Source: Fibrobacter sp. UWT2
Lineage (GTDB): Bacteria; Fibrobacterota; Fibrobacteria; Fibrobacterales; Fibrobacteraceae
Direction: 5' to 3'
NCBI RefSeq assembly: GCF_900142545.1
Contig: NZ_FRBF01000001.1
Location: 186,001-250,000, forward strand
DNA: 64,000 nt
The position numbers and the translations under genes were made by a program. Of the stretch, positions 50,481-58,584 are shown piece after piece (positions within the stretch are counted from its first letter, which is position 1; every line of letters begins with the position of its first letter). Below the pieces are notes generated by a model. It saw only the letters and a program-made list of their open reading frames with translations, did not search any database and was not told the origin of the DNA.

Positions 50481-52679
50481 ATGTATAGACTTTTTTTCAG
50501 AATAGTTGCATTTTGTGCTTTCATGGCTTTTGCCTGTTTATGCCTGAACGCCTGTCTCGAAGACGGAGGCTCAAGCAGCGTTGCAGCGAATGATGCTCCA
50601 CAGAAGGAGAACGACTCGGATAAGGACAAAGATGGTTCAAAAGATCCGTCTGATTCGTCTATGTTCGCTGAAGTAAAATGCCCCGAGGTAACCTCCAAGT
50701 CGCAGTTCCTGAACCCTGATATTGACTATGGTGAAATGACCGATGAACGCGACGGCCAAGTTTACAAGACTGTGCAGATCGGCAATCAAACTTGGATGGC
50801 GGAAAACTTGAATTATGCTGCTGATCGTTCCATGTGCCCAGATAGCCTGGAAAGTAACTGCAAAATTTATGGCAGGTGGTATACAATGTCAGGTTCGTGT
50901 CCAGAAGGTTGGCATCTCCCTAGTGTTGCTGAGTGGAATGTACTCCTCAGATCAGTTGGTAAAGATGACAAAGTTGATGCTGCGATGCTGAAATCAAGGT
51001 TCGGCTGGGCTGATGGAAAACAAGGGGTGGATGCTTTTGGTTTCTCGGCGATGCCGATGAGTAAACGGAATTGTTCCCAGGTCTTCTTTTTGACTTCTGA
51101 TTACTATGATAACGAAAATACGGGTGAACGGAGTTGCATAGCGTTTAATTATCGAGCCGGAGCTTATTATTACAATAACGAAACCTCTGTTACGGGTTGG
51201 TTTATGGGCTATTTCAATGAAGTTACTAGGGGTGTTCCCGTGCGATGCCTGAAGGACGGGAGTGGTCCTTACGAGAAATCTTTGCTGAATACCGAAAATC
51301 TCGCTTTATGGGATAAAGCAGACAAGAAAGATTTTTTCAATCCGAAAGTCGAGTATGGAGAAATGACCGATGAACGTGACGGTCAGGTTTACAAGACCGT
51401 GAAGATCGGTAATCAAACATGGATGGCGGAGAACCTGAACTATATCTATGCGGTAGATTCGCTTCTTAAGGAAGAAGGTGTATGTCCCATCTATTACGGC
51501 AACGATTATGTTTTTCCTGACGGCTTTAAAACTTGTGATTTGTATGGGCGCTTGTACCCGTTTGGCGCCGCGATGGATTCAGCTGGAGTCTTTAGTGATG
51601 ACGGTTTGGACTGTAATGGGTTAGTGTGTAAGCCAAATGAACAGGTCCGTGGAATTTGTCCTGAAGGTTGGCGCTTGCCGGGTGACAGTGATTGGGATAC
51701 CTTGCTTGATGCCGTAGGGGGTGCAGATGTTGCTGGCAAAAAATTAAAATCGCTAACGGGGTGGTTTTACGACGGCAATGGTTCCGATGAGTATGGTTTT
51801 TCTGCGAGGCCTTCTCCCGATTTGAGCGGCAGTAACAATCATACTCATGTTGGTTTTTGGAGCGTCGGCTCTCATCTAAACGGAAGGTATTTTAGTTTCT
51901 ATAGCGATGCCGTTTATCAGGGCGCCGCAGATAAGTTGTACATTCGTTGCATAAAGGGGTACACTCATATTGATGATCCGAGCAGGTATATTCCGGGAAT
52001 CTTGCCTTCCGAGGTGGAGGAAGGGTCGATGACGGATGCTCGTGATGGGCAAGTTTACAAGACCGTAAAAATTGGCGACAAGACCTGGATGGCGGAAAAC
52101 TTGAATTACGACTACCAGGTGGGAGATTCCGTATCGATATATGGTTCTGTTTGCCTCACCGATAGCTTGGGAAACTGTGATTCTTCTTATGGCCGCTATT
52201 ACACGTGGCCTGCGGCGATGGATTCGGCGGGAATCTTTAGTGACGGAGGCAAGGGATGCGGCTTTAGTGAATTATGCAACCCGAAGGGGACTATTCGTGG
52301 AGTCTGTCCGGAAGGTTGGCATTTGCCGGATACGACCGAATGGAACGCATTGTTCTCGGAACTGAACTGTGTTGAGGATGGTCAAAATAATTGTGGGCCT
52401 TTATTGAAATCTTCCCGGGATTGGGTGTCCCGCGGAGGTGGATTTGATTATTATGGTTTTACGGTTTTGCCTTCGAATATTGCAGATTGGCGTCAAGATT
52501 ATACCAAGGAATGGTTCTTTGAATCGGTTCGAACTGCCCGCAATAATGCCCAAATTTGGCTGTCAAATGAATCGGAGAAAGACGCGGCGATGGTTGCTGA
52601 ATTCACTATTTACAAATTTGTCCGTTTTTCGAAAACCCGGAAAAAATACGGGGTGTCAGTCCGCTGCGTGAAGGATTAA
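50481..52679 (+). CDS. Lipoprotein with three FISUMP domains
   Basis: A 732-aa surface lipoprotein. The signal peptide ends in LNAC (C26), then a short Ser/Asp/Lys linker. Three copies of the Fibrobacter succinogenes major paralogous domain follow (starting near residues 85, 290 and 505), each opening '[24 protein letters not shown]' and continuing 'CPEGW-LP---EWN-LL' to a final 'VRCxKD'. The domain is C-type-lectin-like in many descriptions and is expanded in Fibrobacter; its job is not established. GGGAGG 9 nt before the ATG. The gene sits between FloA and NfeD on the opposite strand and stops 2 bp before the NfeD stop. Confidence 0.92.
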   Translation: MYRLFFRIVAFCAFMAFACLCLNACLEDGGSSSVAANDAPQKENDSDKDKDGSKDPSDSSMFAEVKCPEVTSKSQFLNPDIDYGEMTDERDGQVYKTVQIGNQTWMAENLNYAADRSMCPDSLESNCKIYGRWYTMSGSCPEGWHLPSVAEWNVLLRSVGKDDKVDAAMLKSRFGWADGKQGVDAFGFSAMPMSKRNCSQVFFLTSDYYDNENTGERSCIAFNYRAGAYYYNNETSVTGWFMGYFNEVTRGVPVRCLKDGSGPYEKSLLNTENLALWDKADKKDFFNPKVEYGEMTDERDGQVYKTVKIGNQTWMAENLNYIYAVDSLLKEEGVCPIYYGNDYVFPDGFKTCDLYGRLYPFGAAMDSAGVFSDDGLDCNGLVCKPNEQVRGICPEGWRLPGDSDWDTLLDAVGGADVAGKKLKSLTGWFYDGNGSDEYGFSARPSPDLSGSNNHTHVGFWSVGSHLNGRYFSFYSDAVYQGAADKLYIRCIKGYTHIDDPSRYIPGILPSEVEEGSMTDARDGQVYKTVKIGDKTWMAENLNYDYQVGDSVSIYGSVCLTDSLGNCDSSYGRYYTWPAAMDSAGIFSDGGKGCGFSELCNPKGTIRGVCPEGWHLPDTTEWNALFSELNCVEDGQNNCGPLLKSSRDWVSRGGGFDYYGFTVLPSNIADWRQDYTKEWFFESVRTARNNAQIWLSNESEKDAAMVAEFTIYKFVRFSKTRKKYGVSVRCVKD

Positions 52680-52681
52680 CT

Positions 52682-54235
52682 TTATCCTTCCATTTCGCTG
52701 TGGGCAACGCTTACCCAGATGTGCCCTTCTTGAATGGCGGTCACTTGAATGCGGGTGCTTGCTTCGATGATTTCGCCGTGGGTCTGCACGTCAAACAGCT
52801 TGCCGTTGATGAGCGCTTGGCCCACTGGGCGCAGGAACGTTTTCGCGATGCCTTCGTCGCCGACAGAAACTTCTTGTACAGCTTCGGTGGGCGAGGCTGC
52901 GGTTTCAAGGTCGGTCTTGAGCATAGGCGTCCAACCTTCGGGCAAAAGCGGAATCAGGTACTTGCTTGCGGCGATCGGGAATACGAGCGCGATTGCCGCA
53001 CAGCTTAACATGTAGAGTAGCCCGAGTAGCCAGGGCGTGGCGTCGAAAGTTGTCTCAATGGTTTCGGGGACGTATTCGGGCATTTCCGAGGGCTCGAACG
53101 AAAGCGCGAGTGCGAGAATCATGCACACGATACCGCCGATGCCGAACAGGAACGTTCCCGGCATCACGAAGATTTCGACCAGGAACAGCACCACGCCGGC
53201 CACCAGCAGAATTGCCGGAATATAGCCATCGAGCTGCGGGGCGAACTGTCCGAGGAACACGATGCCGATGAGGATGATGCCGATGATACCGAACAGGCCG
53301 AATCCCGGCGTCTTGAATTCGATGTAAAGCGCGCCGAAGCCGAGAATCAGGAGGAGGCCGGAAATCGCGGCGATGGCCGAGGCGATGTCTTCGCCGAGGG
53401 TGGTTTCGACTTCGCTCCTGCTTTCGATGGCGAGCTTGGTTTCAAATTCGTCGCGGCTCTTGAAGGTGCCCTGCGAGAATCCGAGTTCCTGCGCTTCCTT
53501 GTCGGTCATGGTCAGAAGTTCGCCTTCTTTCACGAGAATCTTCGGGGCTCCCCAAAAAGCTTTGTCGGCGCTGTCGAGGACGCTGTACTTGGAGCCTTCG
53601 ATAATGAGCGTAGTGTCGCGCTGAGATTTTTTACCCTTGTCGAGCGTGGCGGTGAGTTCAAGGACTTCGAGTTCCGGCGTTACGAAGGCGGAACTCAGGA
53701 GCTCCGGATAACCGTTACGCTGGGCAAGGTTTCTGAACTTGGCACGGAGCGGAGACTGGATTTTTTCGCCGACGATTTGCGGAGTGCCGTCACCACCTTG
53801 TACGATGGGGGCGCAGTCGCCAATCGTAGTGGCTTCGAGCATGTAAAGTTTTTGGCAGGCGAGCGCGATAAGACTGCCCGCACTGATCGCTTTCTTTTTT
53901 ACGAGCGCGATAGTGGTTGGGCCTTTGACGGCCATAATGGTGTCCACTAGGTCGAAGGCTGCATCGAGGCGGCCGCCGAAGGTGTTGATTTCAAAGACGA
54001 TGTAGTCCGGGTTTTCCTGGAGCGCGTCATCGATGGCGCGGGCGCAGAAATCGTACATCGACGGTTCTACGTCGCCTTCCAGCTTAATCCAGACGGCATG
54101 CTTTTTAGTTTCCTGGGTAATGACCGAATCGGTTGCCGTTTTGGCGGAATCGACCGGGGCGATTGATGTGGTGTCGGCGAAACAGAATGCCGCAAGCACC
54201 AAAAGGGTAGAAAAAATACGCTCAAACAACTTCAT
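52682..54235 (-). CDS. nfeD: NfeD-family membrane serine protease (ClpP class)
   Basis: A 517-aa membrane protein of the long NfeD1b type. After a signal peptide ('FSTLLVLAAFCFA') comes a ClpP-like protease domain: 'VFEINTFGGRLDAAFDLVDTI' and nucleophile S118 in 'AISAGSLIALAC'. Then four to five membrane helices (about 270-400) and a C-terminal OB-fold NfeD domain ('VGDEGIAKTFLRPVGQALINGKLFDVQTHGE'). It is the usual partner of flotillin-like FloA, encoded nearby. ATG 54235 has TATATT 6 nt upstream, the leaderless pattern. Confidence 0.92.
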   Translation of the reverse strand: MKLFERIFSTLLVLAAFCFADTTSIAPVDSAKTATDSVITQETKKHAVWIKLEGDVEPSMYDFCARAIDDALQENPDYIVFEINTFGGRLDAAFDLVDTIMAVKGPTTIALVKKKAISAGSLIALACQKLYMLEATTIGDCAPIVQGGDGTPQIVGEKIQSPLRAKFRNLAQRNGYPELLSSAFVTPELEVLELTATLDKGKKSQRDTTLIIEGSKYSVLDSADKAFWGAPKILVKEGELLTMTDKEAQELGFSQGTFKSRDEFETKLAIESRSEVETTLGEDIASAIAAISGLLLILGFGALYIEFKTPGFGLFGIIGIILIGIVFLGQFAPQLDGYIPAILLVAGVVLFLVEIFVMPGTFLFGIGGIVCMILALALSFEPSEMPEYVPETIETTFDATPWLLGLLYMLSCAAIALVFPIAASKYLIPLLPEGWTPMLKTDLETAASPTEAVQEVSVGDEGIAKTFLRPVGQALINGKLFDVQTHGEIIEASTRIQVTAIQEGHIWVSVAHSEMEG

Positions 54236-54241
54236 ACCTTC

Positions 54242-54247
54242 AATATA
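54242..54247 (-). promoter_or_regulatory. TATATT -10 element of nfeD, probable leaderless start
   Basis: Minus-strand TATATT, then GAAGGT (6 nt), then ATG 54235. The AAGG is only 1 nt from the ATG, too near for a normal ribosome site. Confidence 0.5.
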
Positions 54248-54377
54248 TGAAGATTTTAGCCCCCAAAGTGCGGATTTTTGCGAAATTTTGAGGGTTTTTA
54301 AAATTGCTTTAAATGATTTTGAGAACATTGTGAATTGTAAAATCTTCAAAAATATCAAATAAATATTGATTTTTGTA

Positions 54378-54406
54378 TTGCTTTTGTTGGGTTTTGAGTG
54401 TATATT
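54378..54406 (+). promoter_or_regulatory. Promoter of the pectate lyase gene
   Basis: TTGCTT (54378), 17-bp spacer, TATATT (54401). The predicted leader is about 30 nt and carries AAAGGGATGG before the ATG. An identical 12-mer TTTGAGAACATT lies on each side (54318 and 54418). Confidence 0.65.
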
Positions 54407-54443
54407 TTGAGAAGAAATTTGAGAACATTTTCAAAAGGGATGG

Positions 54444-56588
54444 ATGAATATGGTTTCAACAGGTTCCAAAATGGTTTCTAGGGTGGCGCTTGGTGTTGCG
54501 TTGCTCGGATTTGCCGGGGCTTATGCCCAGGTGACGCTCAGCTCTGCCGAAGGCTGGCTCGAATCGGCATTTGCCGAATGGGCTTCTGACGGTTCGGACA
54601 GCTACAATGTTTACTATTCGGGCGCTGGCGCAAGCAATGTCAAGGTAGACGGCCAGCTCGTTCGCAAGTACGGCTCCAAGTACCGTGTCGACGTGGTCGG
54701 TCTCAAGGCCGGTAGCTACACGCTCAAGGTGGCCTCCGTCAAGGGCGGCAAAGAAGGTGCTTCGACGACTTCGAAGTCCCTGACCGTTAAGGCCCATGAT
54801 CGCGCGGGCTTCGCTTTTAGCAACGGCCATGTTCCGGGTGCTTACAAGACCGATGGTACGCTCAAGAGCGGCGCCGTGGTTCTCTATGTGACCGAATCGA
54901 CCAAGAATACCATCAAGCTTGATGTGGTGACGAGCAGCAAGGGTGCTGTAACGGAATGCGTGGGCCTCCAGAATATCTTGACGGCGTTCAAGAAGGGCTA
55001 CGATACGCGTCCGCTTGCCATTCGCTTGATTGGCAACGTGACCGACCCCGAAGTGACCGACAAGGGCGACATCTTGATTGACATGGGCAAAAAGGAAGGT
55101 GGCGCCATGACGATCGAAGGTATCGGTAACGACGCTACGGCAAACGGCTGGGGCATTCGTATCAAGAACGCTTTCGATGTTGAAATCCGCAACATCGGTG
55201 TTATGAATGTCGATTCCGACGAAGGCGACAACATTGGCCTGCAGCAGGATAACCAGTACATTTGGGTGCACAACTGCGACTTCTTCTACGGCCATGCGGG
55301 TAGCGATAAGGACCAGGTCAAGGGCGATGGTGCCTTGGACTGCAAAAAGTCCACCTACGTGACCTTCAGCTACAACCACTTCTGGGATAACGGTAAGTCG
55401 AACTTACTCGGCCTTTCCGAAGGTACGACTGACGGTCTCTACATCACTTATCACCACAACTGGTACGACCATTCCGATAGCCGCCACCCGCGCGTGCGCT
55501 TCTACAGCGCCCATGTGTACAATAACTACTACGATGGCGTGGCCAAATACGGCGCCGGTTCTACGAAGGGCTCTTCCGTGTTTATGGAAGCGAACTACTT
55601 CCGTAATTGCAAGTACCCGATGATGACGTCTATGCAGGGAAGCGACGTGTATGCTGGCGGCACCACTCGCGATACCAAGAACAATCCGACATTCAGCAGC
55701 GAAGATGGCGGTACGATCAAGGCTTATAACAACCACATGGAAGGTTCTTACACGTTCATTCCGTATGGTGCAAGCAAGTATGTGCTCAAGGGCTCTGAAA
55801 CGGCTGCTGGCTCCATCGATACCAAGGCCGACTTTGACGCCTACGTGGTTTCTAGCCGCAACGACAAGGTTCCGAATACGGTCAAGTCTTATGCCGGTGC
55901 GAATACCTACAACAACTTCGATACCGACAATTCCGTGATGTACAGCTACACGGCGGATTCTCCGGCGCAGGCCATGGCGAATGTGCGTGCCTATGCAGGC
56001 CGCGTGCAGGGTGGTGATTTCAAGTGGACCTTTGACAACTCGGTTGACGATGCCGCTTATGAAGTGAACCAGAAACTGAAAGACGCCCTGATGGCTTACA
56101 AGGGCAGCAACGGCGAAGTCATGGAATATGCAAGCTCCAGTTCTGTGGCGCCGGCATCCAGCAGTTCCGTGGAATCGAGCTCTTCTGAACAGTCTTCTAG
56201 CTCTGAGGCGAAGTCTTCAAGTTCCGAAGCCAAGTCCTCTAGCTCCGAAGAGGTTTCGTCTAGCTCTGAAAAGTCGAGCAGCTCTGAGGCTTCGAGCAGT
56301 TCTGTCGAAGAATCGTCTAGCAGCTCCGACACGACGCCCCAGGCGATTGCCGTTAAGATGCAGGTTGCTTCTCCGATGCGCTATATTGCAAGCGGTGCCC
56401 GCCTCGAAATTTTTGCTGAAAATGTCCGTCGTTTGGATATTTTCGCTGTCAATGGAAATGTCGTGAATCTCTCGACCGAAGCAGTATCTCAATCCAGCGT
56501 AGACTTGAGTAACCTTAAGCCGGGAGTTTACCTGGTGCGCCTGGTGGCGGGCGGCAAGGCCTACCAGCAGACGATCGTAAAGAAATAG
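54444..56588 (+). CDS. Secreted pectate lyase, polysaccharide lyase family 1
   Basis: A 714-aa secreted enzyme that cleaves de-esterified pectin by beta-elimination. Signal peptide (1-28), a fibronectin-III-like domain (30-115), then a PL1 beta-helix (125-540): 'DGALDCKKSTYVTFSYNHFWDNGKSNLLG' holds the calcium Asp and 'HHNWYDHSDSRHPRVRF' the catalytic Arg region. Residues 560-630 are a Ser-rich linker of repeated SSSSE units, and the last 75 residues are the C-terminal sorting-like domain shared with the esterases at 0-4 kb. AAAGGG before the ATG. Together with the CE12-like esterases it suggests pectin processing: acetyl groups are removed and the chain is then cut. Confidence 0.95.
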   Translation: MNMVSTGSKMVSRVALGVALLGFAGAYAQVTLSSAEGWLESAFAEWASDGSDSYNVYYSGAGASNVKVDGQLVRKYGSKYRVDVVGLKAGSYTLKVASVKGGKEGASTTSKSLTVKAHDRAGFAFSNGHVPGAYKTDGTLKSGAVVLYVTESTKNTIKLDVVTSSKGAVTECVGLQNILTAFKKGYDTRPLAIRLIGNVTDPEVTDKGDILIDMGKKEGGAMTIEGIGNDATANGWGIRIKNAFDVEIRNIGVMNVDSDEGDNIGLQQDNQYIWVHNCDFFYGHAGSDKDQVKGDGALDCKKSTYVTFSYNHFWDNGKSNLLGLSEGTTDGLYITYHHNWYDHSDSRHPRVRFYSAHVYNNYYDGVAKYGAGSTKGSSVFMEANYFRNCKYPMMTSMQGSDVYAGGTTRDTKNNPTFSSEDGGTIKAYNNHMEGSYTFIPYGASKYVLKGSETAAGSIDTKADFDAYVVSSRNDKVPNTVKSYAGANTYNNFDTDNSVMYSYTADSPAQAMANVRAYAGRVQGGDFKWTFDNSVDDAAYEVNQKLKDALMAYKGSNGEVMEYASSSSVAPASSSSVESSSSEQSSSSEAKSSSSEAKSSSSEEVSSSSEKSSSSEASSSSVEESSSSSDTTPQAIAVKMQVASPMRYIASGARLEIFAENVRRLDIFAVNGNVVNLSTEAVSQSSVDLSNLKPGVYLVRLVAGGKAYQQTIVKK

Positions 56589-56598
56589 AATGTAGCAT

Positions 56599-56643
56599 AG
56601 TTCCGTTCAGGAAGTCAGAGGTGTTTGGTCCTGAACTGGAACT
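56599..56643 (+). terminator. Hairpin downstream of the pectate lyase
   Basis: AGTTCCGTTCAGGA (56599-56612) pairs with TCCTGAACTGGAACT (56629-56643) with a single bulged base and a 16-nt loop. No T-run follows, so it may protect the mRNA end or act with the next hairpin. Confidence 0.55.
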
Positions 56644-56655
56644 TTGTGTGGAGTA

Positions 56656-56683
56656 GCTCCCGGGCGTGCACGCCCGGGAGCTT
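56656..56683 (+). terminator. Strong GC-rich hairpin, probable terminator
   Basis: AGCTCCCGGGCG and CGCCCGGGAGCT form a perfect 12-bp stem with loop TGCA, followed by TTCAATTACT. Only a weak T-tract follows. Confidence 0.65.
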
Positions 56684-56716
56684 TCAATTACTCTTGCCAA
56701 AAATCCCTACTTTTAT

Positions 56717-56722
56717 TACCTT
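56717..56722 (+). promoter_or_regulatory. Candidate promoter of the leu leader
   Basis: TACCTT, 16 bp after TTGCCA (56695), lies 7 nt before the leader-peptide ATG at 56730, the same spacing as the other leaderless starts in the window. Confidence 0.4.
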
Positions 56723-56729
56723 TCTGCAC

Positions 56730-56801
56730 ATGAACATGATTCTGGATCTACGACTTATTAACCTACTAGGACGTTGCGCTGGAGCGCAAGCCGGTTTTTA
56801 A
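56730..56801 (+). CDS. Leucine-rich leader peptide of leuA
   Basis: A 23-codon open frame that starts MNMILDLRLINLLGR and ends in GF-stop. Five of codons 5-13 are Leu (CTG, CTA, CTT, CTA, CTA), far above background. It ends 158 bp before leuA and overlaps the first hairpin of a four-segment attenuator. Its expected role is to make ribosomes stall when charged tRNA-Leu is scarce. Too short to have another function that I can support. Confidence 0.75.
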   Translation: MNMILDLRLINLLGRCAGAQAGF

Positions 56802-56886
56802 GCATAGGTTCAAGACGATTTTAGAGTTTTAACCCAAGGATTTAAACCATAAGGCCCGCTCCAATGAGGATGCGGGTTCTTTTTTT
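56774..56886 (+). promoter_or_regulatory. Transcription attenuator of leuA
   Basis: Segment 1 TTGCGC (56774-56779) pairs with segment 2 GCGCAA (56784-56789). Segment 2 GGAGCG plus GCC (56781-56786, 56790-56792) can instead pair with segment 3 GGC plus CGCTCC (56853-56862). Segment 3 CCCGCTCC (56855-56862) can pair with segment 4 GGA-GCGGG (56868-56876), followed by TTCTTTTTTT. A ribosome stalled on the Leu codons covers segment 1 and favours the 2:3 antiterminator. Confidence 0.75.
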
Positions 56887-56959
56887 AGGTCAAATTTCTA
56901 TTTTTTGAACGTAAAAACGAACTTGAGCCTTGTTGGACAGGCAAGGAGATAAGGAAAAA

Positions 56960-58525
56960 ATGAGCGAAAATACGAATGCAAGACAACCCTTCTTCTATGA
57001 CGTAACACTGCGCGACGGTAACCAGGCGCTTCCGAAGCCCTGGAACAATGCGCAAAAGAAGGATGTTTATCTTCAGTTGCTCAAGCTGGGCGTGCAGGGT
57101 GCCGAAGTCGGTTTCCCGGCATCTTCTGAAATGGATTTTGAATCTTGTAAGGAACTCGCGCAGCTCACTGCGAAAATGGCCGAAGAAGGCGACGAAGTCG
57201 CGAAGCGCATCGTGGTCTCTGGCTTGGCCCGCTGTGTGGAAAGCGATATCCAGCGCTGTTGGGAAGCGGTGCAGTACGCTCCGCATCCGCGTATCCATAC
57301 CTTCCTCGCCACAAGCCCGCTCTCGATGGAACATGTGCTGCACATGACGCCGGAACAGGTGAAGGAAAAGGCGGTGCATTGCGTGAAGTTTGCAAAGTCG
57401 CTCGTGGGTGACAAGGGTGATGTGGAATTCAGCGCTGAACATTTTGGCGACTGCCTCGAAAACATGGATTTCGTGATTGACGTGCTGAAGGCCGTGGTCG
57501 AAGCCGGCGCGACGACCATCAACCTGCCGAATACGGTCGAACGTTATCGTCCGTTCCTGTACGTGAATCAAATCAAGCAGGTGTACGAAGCCCTGCCGAA
57601 GAATATCACGATTTCTGTCCACTGCCACAACGACTTGGGTATGGCAACGGCTGCGACCGTCGAAAGTTTCTTCGTGGGTGCGACCCAGCTGGAAGTTGCC
57701 CTGAATGGTCTCGGTGAACGTTGCGGCAACACGAACTTCTACGAAGTCGCAGTCGCGCTGCATAACTCCGGCGTGAATACGGGCCTGCACATGGAGCGCA
57801 TTTACGAAACGGCCATCCTGATTTCCCAGTGGTCGGGTATCAGTATTTACAGCCGCGCTCCGTTGATTGGCGCCGAAGCGATTGTGCACCGTAGCGGCAT
57901 CCATCAGGATGGCGCCTCCAAGACGAAGGACATGAAGAAGGGCGCCTACCGCCCGATCGACTACTCGATTATCGGTCGTCACCAGAACGATTCGCTCAGC
58001 TTCACCAGCCAGAGTGGCCGTACCGCCGTTTATGAAATCATCACGAAGTTCGGCTACAAGATGTCTCTTGCCGAAGCCGCCGAACTGCAGCCGATTCTGA
58101 AGGCTTGCAGCGAAAAGGAAGGCGAACTGTCTGCCGAACGCGTGCTGGATGTGTTCCGCGAACATTTCGTGAATGTAAACGGCCGCCTGATTTTCAACAA
58201 CATCGAAGTCGTGCCCGACGAAAACCGCTTTATCTTCCACTTCAAGAAGGATGGCGAATCTTTGGTGAAGTCCGTGACGGCCGAAGGCCCGATCGAGGCG
58301 GCCCTCATGCTCATGCGTGAAATCGGCATGCCGGTGGAACTCGTGAAGTACCGCCAGCTCGTTGTGCCCGAAAAGGATAAGATGTGGGCGGGCCGAGGCC
58401 TCAGCCGCATTGTGCTGAAGGCGAACAACGTTGAAGTCGAAGGCCGCGGTGTGTCGAGCGATACGCTCAAGGCAAACATGCGCGCTCTCTTCGGTGGCGT
58501 GAACCTGCTGTATAAGAAGGTGTAA
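56960..58525 (+). CDS. leuA: 2-isopropylmalate synthase
   Basis: First step of leucine synthesis: condenses acetyl-CoA with 2-oxoisovalerate. 521 aa. The TIM barrel starts with 'FYDVTLRDGNQAL' (metal Asp and catalytic Arg), and 'SVHCHNDLGMATAATVESF' supplies the metal-binding His pair. The C-terminal 130 residues form the LeuA regulatory domain ('SVTAEGPIEAALMLMREIG ... GRGVSSDTLKANMRALFGG'), the site of leucine feedback. AAGGAG is 12 nt and AAGG 6 nt before ATG 56960. Preceded by a leucine attenuator and followed by a strong terminator, so it is expressed as a single gene; leuBCD are not adjacent. Confidence 0.95.
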   Translation: MSENTNARQPFFYDVTLRDGNQALPKPWNNAQKKDVYLQLLKLGVQGAEVGFPASSEMDFESCKELAQLTAKMAEEGDEVAKRIVVSGLARCVESDIQRCWEAVQYAPHPRIHTFLATSPLSMEHVLHMTPEQVKEKAVHCVKFAKSLVGDKGDVEFSAEHFGDCLENMDFVIDVLKAVVEAGATTINLPNTVERYRPFLYVNQIKQVYEALPKNITISVHCHNDLGMATAATVESFFVGATQLEVALNGLGERCGNTNFYEVAVALHNSGVNTGLHMERIYETAILISQWSGISIYSRAPLIGAEAIVHRSGIHQDGASKTKDMKKGAYRPIDYSIIGRHQNDSLSFTSQSGRTAVYEIITKFGYKMSLAEAAELQPILKACSEKEGELSAERVLDVFREHFVNVNGRLIFNNIEVVPDENRFIFHFKKDGESLVKSVTAEGPIEAALMLMREIGMPVELVKYRQLVVPEKDKMWAGRGLSRIVLKANNVEVEGRGVSSDTLKANMRALFGGVNLLYKKV

Positions 58526-58532
58526 AATTCTT

Positions 58533-58560
58533 TGCCGGGTATTTTTACCCGGCATTTTTT
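58533..58560 (+). terminator. Rho-independent terminator of leuA
   Basis: TGCCGGGTA (58533-58541), loop TTTT, TACCCGGCA (58546-58554), then six T. Confidence 0.95.
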
Positions 58561-58584
58561 ATGGGATGAAAATTAGGAGGTTGC

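Noticed and set aside
56885..58555. A 556-codon frame antisense to leuA
   Set aside because: leuA is fully supported by motifs, attenuator and terminator; the antisense frame would run through the leuA terminator.
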